From Malania oleifera (Eukaryota; Streptophyta; Magnoliopsida; Santalales; Ximeniaceae), in the NCBI RefSeq assembly GCF_029873635.1, contig NC_080420.1, positions 31,425,032-31,489,031 of the forward strand: a stretch of 64,000 nucleotides of DNA, written 5' to 3'. Position numbers and translations under genes: made by a program. This document shows, piece by piece, positions 22,561 to 33,564 of the stretch; within the stretch, counting starts at the first letter, position 1, and every line of letters starts with the position of its first letter. The notes under the pieces are model-generated. The model saw only the letters and a program-made list of their open reading frames with translations. It was not told where the DNA came from and ran no database searches.

Positions 22561-24160
22561 ATTAATAGTGAAGTGTATTTTTTTTCCAATTATTAATTCC
22601 TGTAAAAATCTTATTCAAATTAATTCCTTTAAAAACCATAATTGCAATTCAAATTTAAGTACAAATATATTATACAACTTCAAATTGAAATACAAATATA
22701 TTATACAAATTCAAATTTAAATACACAGCATTATAAAAATTCAAATTTAAATACATTCCATTTGTTCAGATTATAAAAAAAAAAAATGGAAAGCTGCATC
22801 TGAACTGCATGACATCGTCCTGACGTTTCACAGTTACAAACTCTAAAAATTAAGAAAGTTAAAAAAATTAGTATACGATTTTTGAAAATAAATCACTACG
22901 TAGCACATATACAGGCATAAAAAATAAATCACATCAACATCAGATTGTAGAGGATGAAATAATCCACCCCTCAATCAGTACACACCAATACAAAGAATGA
23001 AAAACACAGCAACAATGCAAATTAGGCAACGCATACTAGCACAAAGCAACACTATAGAACTTCAAAGGTTAAGTTCAAAAAGCAGTCACGACTACAGAAT
23101 TCAGTATTCTAGGATGAATCACAGATATACATAGCCTTGAATAACTACAGGCACTTAAGCAGCCGTGCTGACACTCAATAAGCAATCTAGCAAAAGCTAG
23201 AAGCATTTGCAAGCAGTTCTAGGTGATCACATACACACACAACATCATTACAGTATCTTCACTTGACAACCAATTAGAAGAAGAATCAGAAACATTTGTA
23301 AGTTGCCTTATGCTGAGGTAATGCATTGAAGATGTATTTTGGACTGCCACCACAACCTTGAGGCTTTGAAGGACATAATGTGAAATTTAACCATTTAGAT
23401 GGAAGGTATCATGGCTACAATAAGCTTAGTTCTCACATAGGTGAGCCTATATTGCCAAGTAGAAAAAAAATGATATATACTTGGACAATTACACCGTGCC
23501 TATAGCAGTGGAACACGGTGGCTACCAAGCAGCTGCGCATGAAACAATGAGATCAAATTCTTAGATCTAATTCATTCATTGAAACTGAAGGAAGGTGTTG
23601 TAATAAAATGAAAAAAATATGATTAGTTAAGGAAAGTTAAGAAGAAACAAGGCCAAGACCCCTCGATAGTTCTTACCTCCTGAAAAGTGTGGGTCTCTTG
23701 AGAATTTTTAGGAAAAGGAAAAAGTTAGGACGCTCCCTTATTTTGGAATTGTGATCTTCTTGTAACTAGTCTATACTGGAATATTGTTGTAATCTTACAA
23801 TAATAAATGTTTTTATTCAAATTATTGTTTCACCATCTTTTCCTTGTAAACCTCATCTCCATATTATAAGGTAACCATTGTTAGGGAACATTACAAGGAA
23901 AAACTATAACGTGAGATAGGGAAGACCACATTCAGAGATAGGAAACGATTATTACACTATAATAATAGGGAATACCTCTTTCCGTCCGTATCTCTGTGAC
24001 TGTGTTGGGGGGGGGGGGGGTTAAAGCATGTTTTGTACTTATATATCAATTGCTTTCATATGTTTGGAATGAGTTCTTTTTGTTACTATTATTACTACTA
24101 CTATTATTATTGATAGATATATTTATTAAATAGTGACATAATATTTTTAAAAATTTGTAG
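22561..24160. other. CACTA interior, left part, non-coding
   Basis: AT-rich. No transposase domain recognised. Contains a G-run of about 15 (24004-24020), (ATT/ACT)n trinucleotides at 24078-24113, and an intron-like T-rich segment ending in TTTGTAG at 24160, which acts as the splice acceptor of the captured exon. Confidence 0.5.
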
Positions 24161-24745
24161 CTAAGCAAGCTTCCAGTTAAATCATTCAGCTATAAGCCTT
24201 TCGGCAATTCTATAATGGGGCGAGAACTATGCATTGCTGAGTTTGAAGTGAACAAGCCATTGGTTGTTGCCACTAGCCATCTTGAGAGTCCCTGCTTTGG
24301 TCCTCCAAAATGGGATCAGATGTATAGCAAGGAACGTGTAGATCAGGCAAACCTTTCCCTCAACCTTCTTAAGAAAAACCCAAATGTTATTTTTTGTGGT
24401 GACATGAACTGGGATGACAAGTTAGATGAGCATTTTCCTTTGCCTCATGGATGGGTTGATGCCTGGACAGAGCTAAGGCCTAGAGAAAATGGATGGACAC
24501 ATGATACAAAGTCGAACCAGATGTTGTCTGGTAACCGGACACTGCAAAAGCGACTAGATCGTTTTAATTGTAGTCTACGAGATTTCACGTGTAGTGATAT
24601 TGATATGATAGGAATGGAGGAAATTCCAGGTCTATCATACTGCAAAGAGAAAAAAATGAAAACAGAGATGCGGAACTTGGTCCTCCCTGTTTTGCCTAGT
24701 GATCATTATGGCCTACTCTTAACACTTTCTAGCAAGCAATGTTGA
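24161..24745 (+). pseudogene. TDP2: Captured TDP2-like last exon
   Basis: The C-terminal half of a tyrosyl-DNA phosphodiesterase 2-like protein, an endonuclease/exonuclease/phosphatase-fold enzyme that removes trapped topoisomerase II from DNA 5' ends. An AG acceptor (24159-24160) precedes an open frame of 194 codons plus stop, in frame from LSKLPVKSF through the later ATG at 24215. Catalytic motifs visible: ATSHLES (24272-24292), CGDMNWDD (24399-24422) and LPSDHYG (24694-24714), with the metal-binding Asp/Asn and terminal Asp-His intact. The N-terminal catalytic motifs and the zinc-finger/ubiquitin-binding parts encoded by earlier exons are absent. No frame break occurs across the exon, so capture is recent or the sequence is constrained. 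Alone it cannot form an active enzyme. Confidence 0.88.
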
Positions 24746-27485
24746 TTTGATTGAAACTACCCTCAGCAAGTCGATGACTCCCCTTTTGTGCTGGTTACAT
24801 GTTGTCGCACTCGAGAATTAAGATGCAAACCTTTTAAGAATTTCAATTTTTAGATAAAAATACATAAATAAATTACATGTACTTGACAAATCAAAGCCTC
24901 TTCTCTCTCAAAGGCTTGAAGACTTTCTTTCCTTAATCTGTGTCCCTCCCTTCTCCTTCCCCCCCGCTTTGGTTTTTTCTCTTTAGATGGGACTCTCCCT
25001 TGATGTAAGGATCTTATTTTTCATGTTCCTCAAATACAGTGATAGTGAAAATAATGATGCATGCATGGTTGATGGATGTCTTATGACTCTTGTTTATTTA
25101 TTTATTTATATTCTTTTGTTTCTATGTAAAACAACGGCCCAATAACTTTACCAATGCAATGAATGTGGCCACAGGGAAAGTCATTTTTGTGTTATATATA
25201 TATAATCTACTGTTTTTTTTTTTTTTTTTTTTTTTTGTTTCAAAAAATGCAAGTTGATCAGAGAAAGTCCAGCTTGATTTTCCCAAGAAGAAGAATTAAA
25301 GTGGGTTTGGCAATGATGTGAAGAAAAAGTGGTATATTTATCAAAAAATAAACATTTAAAAAAAAAGAAAAGAAAAAGATGGCTCTCGGTGACCCCGTGG
25401 ATTTTATAGACCCATTTCTCACACACCACCTCATACATTAATATGCCACTCTTCGAAGTTGAGCATTAGATCCAGGCTTCCATTTGGACTCTTGTTCTTA
25501 ACAGGATTAATACGAATGGCTTGCAACAACAAAGGAGACCTTATAAAGCTCTCAGTCCAAAGGTTTGAATGTTGTGCCACAACACAAACGAGACTAATGT
25601 TCAGAATATTATTTGATGTCAGGTGGCCAGGTATATGTGCAACATTTTTTCCCTTGTCATGGTGAGGTTTAGGTAGCTTTGACTAATATGTGTGATTTTG
25701 AATTGGTGAATTTTGGGGGTTTTAGGAAGGGTAAAAGAGGGAATATTTTTTTGAACTGCACAAGATTTGCTAACTTATGGATTCTTTGGCTCAAAATGCA
25801 GGCAAGAATTTTCAAAGATTGGAGAAATTTTTAGATTCTCCTTTGGGGGTAAGCTATTTTTTTTGCTTCTTTTTGGGTTCATTCCCTCGGGATTGGGTTT
25901 TGGCTCTCTGATACTCAAAAAAGATATGTTCTCCAATTTCTAAAAATATATAATTAAAGTTGAAAGTTTGAGTACTAAAGTTAAAGTTGGTTTGAAGATT
26001 TCAAAAGACAGTTCAACTCCTAGACTATAGGATATACAGAGAGTCAGGATGTATCATTTTGGCCAGAAATTGAATGAACTGGTAGATGAAGAATATAATT
26101 AAACTCATTTAACTATCAGAAACCCATTATCACTAGAATAATTATGGCAGAATAAACTCAACACAAGCCTCTACTAGTTAAAATTTGTGAGGAATCTAGA
26201 GATCCTTGCACATGTGCGGAAGGTTACATTATGAGGCAGTGCGGCTGCACTAGAGAAGCATAGTTGATGTTGTAAGTTGCCATTATATCTAGTAGTAGTA
26301 GATAATTTCTAGACTTGATTTGTTTGCCTCAGCCATGCATCCACAATCAAATATCCCAAGTACCAAACTAAGAGACCTCAACAACCAATGAATTTATATA
26401 AGAAAAAAGAAGAAGAAATTGCAGCAAACAACACCTAATTTATATAACGCCAAACAACTTGCTCACCCATGCTCCACCCATATAATCGATTTTCTGATGC
26501 ATAGACTAATTCAATAGAAAGTAGTAAACTAAATGGATCATATAAATACAACAAATAAATAGTGCTACAAAGAAGTTTTTTATGTGAACACCTTGAAGCT
26601 ACGTAATCCCTGACCATAATTATCATTCCAAAACCCATTAAGTTATATAGCACATTGTCTGCTTCTTTGAACTGATCACAATCCTGAATTTGAGAATCTA
26701 TTCCCACCGCCCACTCCCAATCTATCTACTGATTCTGCATATCTATTTTCAAGAATTGAAAATTTAGAAAAATTTTAAGGACAAAGAAACTACATGAACA
26801 CAGGACAATTATGACCAGAGCAAACAATATTTAATCAAGCCAGTATGAAATACGAATCAACATATGAAGAGCTGAGTTCAACACCCAAAGTACAGAACAA
26901 GACACAAATTAAGAAATTGTTAGACTTTTATTATTTTCTTTTGTATTTTTTCATTTGTCGCAAATGTGTGCATAACCTTCTTATAATATTTACTTCAGTG
27001 AAAAAAAAAATGTAAATCTTAACCACATTTCTTTTTTTCAACAACTAAATCTTAAGTCATAAACCTGCATTCATTTTGGGAAAAAGAATGTCTAAACCAA
27101 CAACAGAATCCTAATCCCAAATCATAGAACACTATAGTCCAAGAGCAGCCTAAACCTATATAGAGGGAGCTTAATCTTACCATGGAGCAGCTGAAGGCTG
27201 GAGGTGTGGAGTCAAGTTGCCTGTGGAGCTAGGGATGACTGATGCCTGTGGCTGTGGTCCGTGGAGCCTGGAGGAGACGACGACTTGAGCTAGGGATCGT
27301 TTGCACTTCGCAAGCTCACAGCACCGGCAGGCCCGACACGTAGCAGTGCACCAGAGGAGAGGAGAGACAACTCAGGAGAGGAAAGGATTGAGATTTGAGA
27401 GAGTGAGAGCTGAGAGGTCAGAGATGAGGAAAGGGTAAGAGTCGTGGCGTGGGTTAGGGGCCCTTAGGGTTTTTTTGTGTTAAAT
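24746..27485. other. CACTA interior, right part, non-coding
   Basis: Begins with what is probably the 3' UTR and flank of the captured gene, then AT-rich sequence with a T-run (25203-25232). The last part (27180-27440) is GC-rich, with CTGGAGG/GTGGAGC words and GAGAG tracts, and could be the untranslated leader or first exon of the original CACTA transcription unit. No transposase fragment recognised. Confidence 0.45.
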
Positions 27486-27490
27486 AAAAA

Positions 27491-28060
27491 CACTAGTAGT
27501 GACAGTTTCAAAATCGTCACTAATACCCCATTATTAGTCACGGTTCTCCCAAACCGTCACTAATACCCTCAACTATTTCTTTTTTATAATTTTTTAAATA
27601 AAAATACTAGTAGTGACGGTTTCAAAATCGTCACTAATACCCCCTTATTAGTGACAGTTCTCCCAAACAGTCACTAATACCCTTAACTATTTCCTTTTTA
27701 TAATTTTTTAAATAAAAATACTAGTAGTGATGGTTTCAAAACCGTCACTAATACCCCCTTATTAGTGATAGTTCTCCTAAACCTTCTCTAATACTCTTAA
27801 CTATTTCTTTTTTATCATTTTTTAAATCAAAACACTAGTAGTAACGGGTTTAAAACCATCACTAATACCCCCTTATTTGTGATGGTTCTCCTAAACCATC
27901 ACTAATAGCTTTAACTATTTCTTTTTAAAAAAATTTTAAATAAAAATACTAGTAGTGATGGTTTTAAAACCGTCACTAATACCCTTAGCTATTTCTTTTT
28001 AATATTTTTTAAATTAAAATACTAGTAGTGACGGTTTCAAAACCGTCACTAATACCCTGG
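27491..28060. repeat. ~114-bp tandem repeat in CACTA right end
   Basis: The word ACTAGTAGTGACGGTTTCAA starts units at about 27491, 27606, 27719, 27833 and 27947 (steps 115, 113, 114, 114), then 28020 (73, a shortened unit). Each unit holds two complementary TGACGGTTT/AACCGTCA pairs and a TTTTTTATAATTTTTTAAAT spacer. Confidence 0.88.
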
Positions 28061-28316
28061 AATCATCACTAATATTTTCCCACAGAAATTGTTCACCACT
28101 CTATTTTTAGTGACAAAAGTATTAGTGACGGTTTTAAAACCATCACTAATAGTGCTGTATTAGTGACGGCTGCTAAAATCGTCACTAATTCTTGGACTAT
28201 TAGTGATGGTTCTTAAAAACTGTCACTAATACCAACTTTTAGTAATGAAATTTAATTCATCACTAATACTTTCGTCACTAAAAACCAGTTTTTTTTGTAG
28301 TGTGTGCCAAGTCTGG

Positions 28317-29580
28317 TGATATGTTCCTAAAATGCACTATTTTAGTCCCCCATTTACCAATGTTTTGTTCTCAATTTTATTGTATTTATCATTTCTTATC
28401 ATATTTCAGAGTTTTGCATGGTGTGTTCATGTTTCAAGAAAATGAAGCTTAAACTAAGGAGTTAAGGAAAGTAAGGAGCCAAGGAAGCAAATGAGAAGCA
28501 CAAGGCTCAACCAAGTGCTCAATCAAGTCTCCAAAGCCTTGGTCCATCAAAGCAAACAAGACTCTGCTCGACCATTAGGTGCAACTAGTAATCACAAGGG
28601 GCGACCAGGTCACAAAATAAAGACTCCAAAGTGCTAACTAAAGCTGAATTATCGAGGCTCTCGACCAATGGCACGACCAGGGAACAAAGAAGGCATGACC
28701 AGGTTGGCTGAACATCATACTGACTAAAGAATTTCACAAAGTCTCGACCAGGGCATAACTAGGGGAAAGCTAGGGTGCGACTAGGTTAAGAGTTTTCGAG
28801 CCCAGCAAATCTTCTTTGCGAGATTTCTGCCAAAACTTTTTTGATTTGAAATCAATCTGTTGTAAATCCTTTTAGGTATAAAATCAAACTTTGAACATGT
28901 TGTTTAGGGTTCCCCTTTGGCCCCTCTTTGGTTAGTGACAGACCTAGAGTGTCATTGGGTGTCATTTATAGTAGGTTTCAATTCATTGTTTTTTGTTCCC
29001 TCTTGGTGTAGGAAGGCCCAGTGACAAGCCTCGAATCCGATGAGATTCGTAGCATAGATTTACTGCTTTGGTTTACTGCTTTCTTTCAATTTCATGTCTA
29101 GTTCGTATTTGGTTTCTTCGAAGCCCTATGACAACGTTCAAGTTTCGAGTGTTGCCGTCTAGATTAGACTAATTTTGAGTGGGTTCTTCGAGGGCCCGTG
29201 ACAACCTGAGAGCTCTGATTGGATCCATAGAATAGTTGGTTCTCAGTTGTAATCCCGATTGCTAATGACTAGCCTTCGAGCTTTAATTGATGCCATTTTC
29301 AATACTTGTCAATTTACAATGCTTTGATTTTAATTATGCAATTTCAATACCATGCATTTAATTTCTTGCATAGTTAATTCCATTCAATTTACTTGCTATC
29401 ATAGTGTAGTGAACAAACCAAAATTCAATCTTTTTTCCCTTTGTTTAAAGCGTAGTCAACTAAACTAAAATTGGAACACCGTTGCACTAGAGTCCCTAAG
29501 ATTGACACTGAACTTGGGATTAGTTAGGTTATAAATATTATCTTTAGCAGTTAAGGACCCAAAGCTTGGTGAGCCTACCA
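28317..29580 (+). repeat. Athila-type 5' LTR
   Basis: 1264 bp, TG (28317) to CTACCA (29580). U3 has repeated CGACCAGG-type words between 28560 and 28790 (for example GCGACCAGGTCAC near 28600) followed by a TATAAAAT at 28877-28884. U5 contains CCCGTGACAACC-type direct repeats (29015-29210). Confidence 0.75.
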
Positions 29581-29585
29581 AATTT

Positions 29586-29603
29586 TGGCATTGTTGCCGG
29601 GGA
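29586..29603 (+). other. Athila-type primer binding site
   Basis: TGGCATTGTTGCCGGGGA, five bases after the LTR end. It matches the Athila/Tat form TGGCGCCGTTGCC with C-to-T type changes. Confidence 0.75.
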
Positions 29604-29713
29604 CTCAACAGTGATAGTGAGCCAATTCCTAGTGCAATTACTACATATTTTTCTTTTTCTTTATTTTCTTTTGTTTTTATTTTCTTTTATTTGATACTTG
29701 AAGTCTTGATTTT

Positions 29714-30962
29714 GTGTTGAATTTGTATATGTTGGGTTTGCGATCTTTGGATCCCAAGTTAGTGCCTATAGATCCTAAGATTGAGAGATCTCGTAGGTCA
29801 ATTAGGAAGTCTACTTCTAGTCTAGAGTTAGCTAAGTCCTCTGAACCTAAAATCATGGCTAAACCCCGACCTGCTCCCGCTTACCAAAATTCAAAACCTC
29901 TTACTCCCCATTAACCTACAATGAAGGAGAAACCTCTTTAGCCCTTGAGGGACTAGTTCACACCCAATGCACATGTCCTTGTCTTGCATCTGGTTCCAGG
30001 ATGTCAAGGCAGCGCAATTCGAAATCAAGACCTCCACCATCTCGATGCTTCCCAACTTATTTGGGAATTCAACTGAAAATTCAGACAAGCATCTAGATGA
30101 GTTTCTTGAAATTTGTTCCACCATCTGTGTACCTCACTTTGGTGATAATGCCCTCCATCTAAGGCTATTTCCGTTCTCTCTGAAGGACAAAGTCAAATAT
30201 TGGTTGAATTCCTTAGAGCCAAACTCGGTGACCAACAAGCCACTATGCAACATGAATTCCTAAAAAGTACTTTCCCATAGGAAAGAATAACTAGCTTAGG
30301 AAGGCAATCACCAGTTTCTCCCAATTGGATGGGGAACAATTTTTCGAGACAAGGGAACACTTTAGGGACCTTATGCGCAAATGCATATATCACCTAGTTC
30401 CCTAGGTGGCAATCAGTTCAAACCTTCTATGAAGGGTTAGCTGAGCGTGATATAGCCATGGTAGATGCATCATGTGGAGGTAGTTTCCTCACGTAGCACA
30501 AGAATGAGGCTTGAACTCAATTTGAAACACTCGCTGAGAATTATCAGCAGCATACGATTGCTACTCATAGACCGTCCCAACCTTCATCTTCCTAATTTAA
30601 GGGAGTTTATGAGTTAGCTGCTAGCCATGACCTTGCACTCACACTACACACTATTGTGAAGAAACTAGATCAATTATTGTTCTTAGGACAATAACCTCAG
30701 CCTGTGGCGTGTGCAAAGGTGTGTGTCATCTACTTTGATCCCTCTCACACCTACTATAATTGCCCCCATGTGCCTCCCACACCTGAGTTTGTGCAGGAGA
30801 AAGTTAAGGCCACCCATAATTGGTACAACATGCCAACTAATGATTCCTATTCTAACAAGTACAATTATGGGTGGAGTAAACATCCTAATTTCTCTTGGAG
30901 GCCACAAGCTATGGGTTTTCCAGCTCAAAAACCTCAGCAATCACCTAATGCTCCACCTCCTC
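29714..30962 (+). pseudogene. gag: Athila-type gag remnant
   Basis: Large plant gag read across frames. An N-terminal basic/Ser region (29714-29911) precedes the capsid core at 29967-30263: AAQFEIKTSTISMLPNLFG, then NSDKHLDEFLEICSTI and LRLFPFSLKDKVKYWLNSLE, the classic Athila/Ogre capsid block. FYEG and DASCGG motifs follow in other frames near 30430-30485. A knuckle-like CVIYFDPSHTYYNCPH lies at about 30724-30772, where the second Cys of the CCHC is Tyr. Several stops and shifts make it non-functional. It is cut by the 5' LTR of G2. Confidence 0.85.
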
Positions 30963-31299
30963 TACAAGAACCCAACCTGAGAATTTTGACTTAAATAAGT
31001 GAGAAAAAGGGAAGGAATTTAAAAAGGGAAAATTAACAGGGCTCATCGACCAGGCTCTTTTTCTCATTGATGAAGTCCCTTCTACAGCTTGGCGATGAAA
31101 TTCAAAGGTTCGTCGATGAGAGGATGCTGAGAGAATTTTGGAATTCTGAAATATCAGGTTCGTCGACGAGGCAACTCCATCATCAATGAACTCCCTTCTT
31201 ATGCTCGCCGAGGAGGACGTCGTCTCGTCGACGAGGCTGGCTAGGTCAAAGGTTTATAAATATCTAAATCACTTGCTTAATGGAGAAGAAATTAAAGAT

Positions 31300-31333
<34 letters not shown>

Positions 31334-31555
31334 ACTCGAACCAACTCTCTTTCTCTCTCTCTAAGATTCGGGTTATCTGTTACCTGAATCGATGATCCGA
31401 TGTTACCACGTGGATTAGGGGAGGAATCTTTATGGTTATAGCGGATCAGATCTTCATTTTGAGGAATATTGGGTTTTGATCCAAAATTGAGGTAAGGGTC
31501 TGATTTCGTTTTCAATTCGGTAGATTTGTAGTAGGTAGGATTATATTGAAGTTTT
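30963..31555 (+). repeat. G2 5' LTR, first part (U3, TATA, CT tract)
   Basis: Aligns to the 3' LTR from 62043. Contains eight CTCGTCGACGAG-type words (31041-31245), TATAAATA at 31255-31262 and a CT/TA microsatellite at 31301-31332. Cut by copia A at 31556. Confidence 0.88.
31041..31245 (+). promoter_or_regulatory. G2 U3 palindromic motif array
   Basis: Eight spaced variants of CTCGTCGACGAG. One at 31224-31235 is a perfect 12-bp palindrome. The 3' LTR carries the same eight positions (62120-62330) with C/T and G/A differences. The array ends about 10 bases before the TATA box. Confidence 0.6.
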
Positions 31556-32461
31556 TGAAAGCTAAGGTGTTGTCCCAAGAGGGGGATGAATTGAATTTTA
31601 AAGATTTCTTTTAATTTCTATTAAGACTTCTTCTTTTTTAATCAATGTTAGACTTGTTGGTTTAATTTACAAGAACTTAGTTCTTTTAATCCACAATACT
31701 ATTGTTTAACCAAACAAGTAATCAATTAATCAACCAAACCAATCAAGCAAGCACAATATTTAAACCAAACAATCATAAAACATTCAATCAAGATATACAT
31801 TGCAACTTAATAAAAATTCTCAGCTTTTTAACTTTGTGTGCAGCCTTGTTGTTAAAGCAATCCCTTTGATAATGAATTAGCTTTCTTAATAAACACAATA
31901 TTCACACTCTTCCCAAAATTTAGAATTCAAATAAACTCTTAGTTAATTTATCTTCGGAATGTTAACCAAGTAACGTACTCTCGTATGGTTTTCGTAAGGT
32001 ATGGTTTAACCAACGTACTCCCTTTTGCTTTCCATAACCCAAATCAAAATTAGACTTTAAGTTTACTTGATTTCCAAATACGCATAGTATATATGATTAC
32101 CAATTAAACCATCCACGCAATTTAAATGTGCTTAAAATAAAGAGTAAGGGAAAGAGAGAGTGAGACCGGGATTTTTACGAGGTTCGGCTTATACCCAGCC
32201 TACATCCTCGCCTTTGGCAAACCACCAAAGGATTCACTAATACTAGTTCCTTTTTCAGGCGGAATAACACTGTTTACACACTCCTTCAGTAGTCTAAAGC
32301 CCACCTCTCCAAACGATGTACCCTTATTCGGTCATTCCTTCAAATAGGCTAGAGTCCGCCTCTCTAAATGATATCCCTTTGCTTAGCCAATGATCCAAAC
32401 CATCCTTGGAATCGTCAATCAACAAGATACAAATCAAATAGAAGTACAAAGAATTGCTCCT
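31556..32461 (-). repeat. Copia A 3' LTR, outer segment
   Basis: Starts TGAAAGCTAAGG, the minus-strand CA end of the LTR. Colinear with 54700-55600 of the other LTR (CCCAAGAGGGGG block, then GGTTTAATTTACAAGAAC). Interrupted by copia B at 32462. Confidence 0.9.
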
Positions 32462-33433
32462 TGAAATTAAGAATAGCTTCCCAAGAGGGGGGTGAATTGG
32501 GTTCTTTAAAAAATTTTATTCCCTTTTAATACTTACTTGTATTAGTATGACAGCAAGAAAATAAAGTAATCAACTAATAAACACACTACAAGATACTGAT
32601 ATTTAAATAAACAATCCAACCAATTAAAGTAAACAATTTAAACAAGCATGCAAGAGTTTTAGAACTTTTATCAGCTGCCCTGTAGAAGTTTGCAACCTTC
32701 TTTGAATGAAATCGTTGTTTGCACTTCTCTTGATCAAGATTTCCACAGATTAACCAACGTACTCCCGTTTGGGTTTTCGCAAACGGTTAATCAAAAAGTA
32801 CTTTCTAAATATCAAGAGTCTTCCTTTGATTTTAATTTCAAGCCCTGCTATCTGCACTTTAGTACACACAAAAATAGATTATACAGAAAGTAATAAGTAA
32901 AGAAGAAAGAAAGGCACAAAGATTTTATGAGGTTCAACTTCAACACAACCTACGTCCTCACCCTTGGCAAAATACCAAAGGTTTCCACTATAGCAGTTCC
33001 TTTACCGTGCGGGACAACACTGATTACAATCACTGCTTTGTTAAAGCTAGAGCGCACCTTCTCCAAACAATATACCCTCATTTTATCAACAATCCAACAA
33101 CCTGAAATTGTCCAAAATCTACAAGAAAAGCAATAAGAAGATTGTGTACAAAGAACGCTCACACAAAGAGCAAGTTAGTACAATTCAAAACTATGTACTT
33201 CAAAAGATAAATATCAAGAATGAAATACACTTTTGAATCTTAGGAATGGATTTCACCAAACTCCCTTTTCTCCAAATGAGAAATCAGCAATATAACTTCA
33301 GGGATTGATGAACAACAATCTCAAAATCACAGCACTTTCAATTTGCAAGAGATGAACAAGATGAGACTTTGAGAGCAAGAGAGCTTATGAAGAATTTTCA
33401 AAACTTGGTGTGATTTTGCATTAGAAAACCATG

Positions 33434-33441
33434 TATTTATA
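33434..33441 (-). promoter_or_regulatory. TATA box of copia B LTR
   Basis: TATAAATA on the minus strand, identical in the 5' LTR at about 41910-41918. Confidence 0.65.
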
Positions 33442-33564
33442 GGCAATCAGACTTGTTTCCTTGATGTTAAAGTTTCCTTGGAGTGTTTCCCAAGATTTTA
33501 AAAAGTTTGGAGCCCAAGCAACAAATATTTAAAATTTAAAATTTTGAAAATTTTTGCCCGTTAA

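Larger units (their letters stand above)
21813..28302 (-). mobile_element. CACTA transposon carrying a host exon
   Basis: 6490 bp flanked by the 3-bp duplication TGT (21810-21812 and 28303-28305). Ends are CACTACAAAAAA on the left and TTTTTTTTGTAGTG on the right, the classical CACTA terminal inverted repeat. Dense subterminal arrays of TTAGTGACGGTTTT and its complement occupy 21830-22560 and 27490-28290. No TNP2/TNPD-type transposase is seen, so it is non-autonomous. It carries the last exon of a TDP2-like host gene at 24161-24745. It sits inside the RNase H of copia T, whose frame is restored when the element and one TGT are removed. Strand of the element is nominal. Confidence 0.93.
28317..30962 (+). 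mobile_element. Athila-type element, 5' part
   Basis: Starts TGATATGTTCC directly after TCTGG (28312-28316), which should be its target duplication. 5' LTR, primer site and most of gag are present before the gypsy element G2 interrupts it at 30963. Pol and the 3' LTR lie beyond the window. Lineage is assigned from the primer-site string GCATTGTTGCCGGGGA and the gag sequence. Confidence 0.8.

Noticed and set aside
24215..24745. Calling a functional stand-alone TDP2 gene
   Set aside because: Only the last exon is present, inside a transposon, with a splice acceptor but no upstream exons; N-terminal catalytic motifs are missing.
26435..26707. 90-codon minus-strand open frame in the CACTA interior
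   Set aside because: No motif recognised, AT-rich composition, and no splice or coding context; length is within chance expectation.
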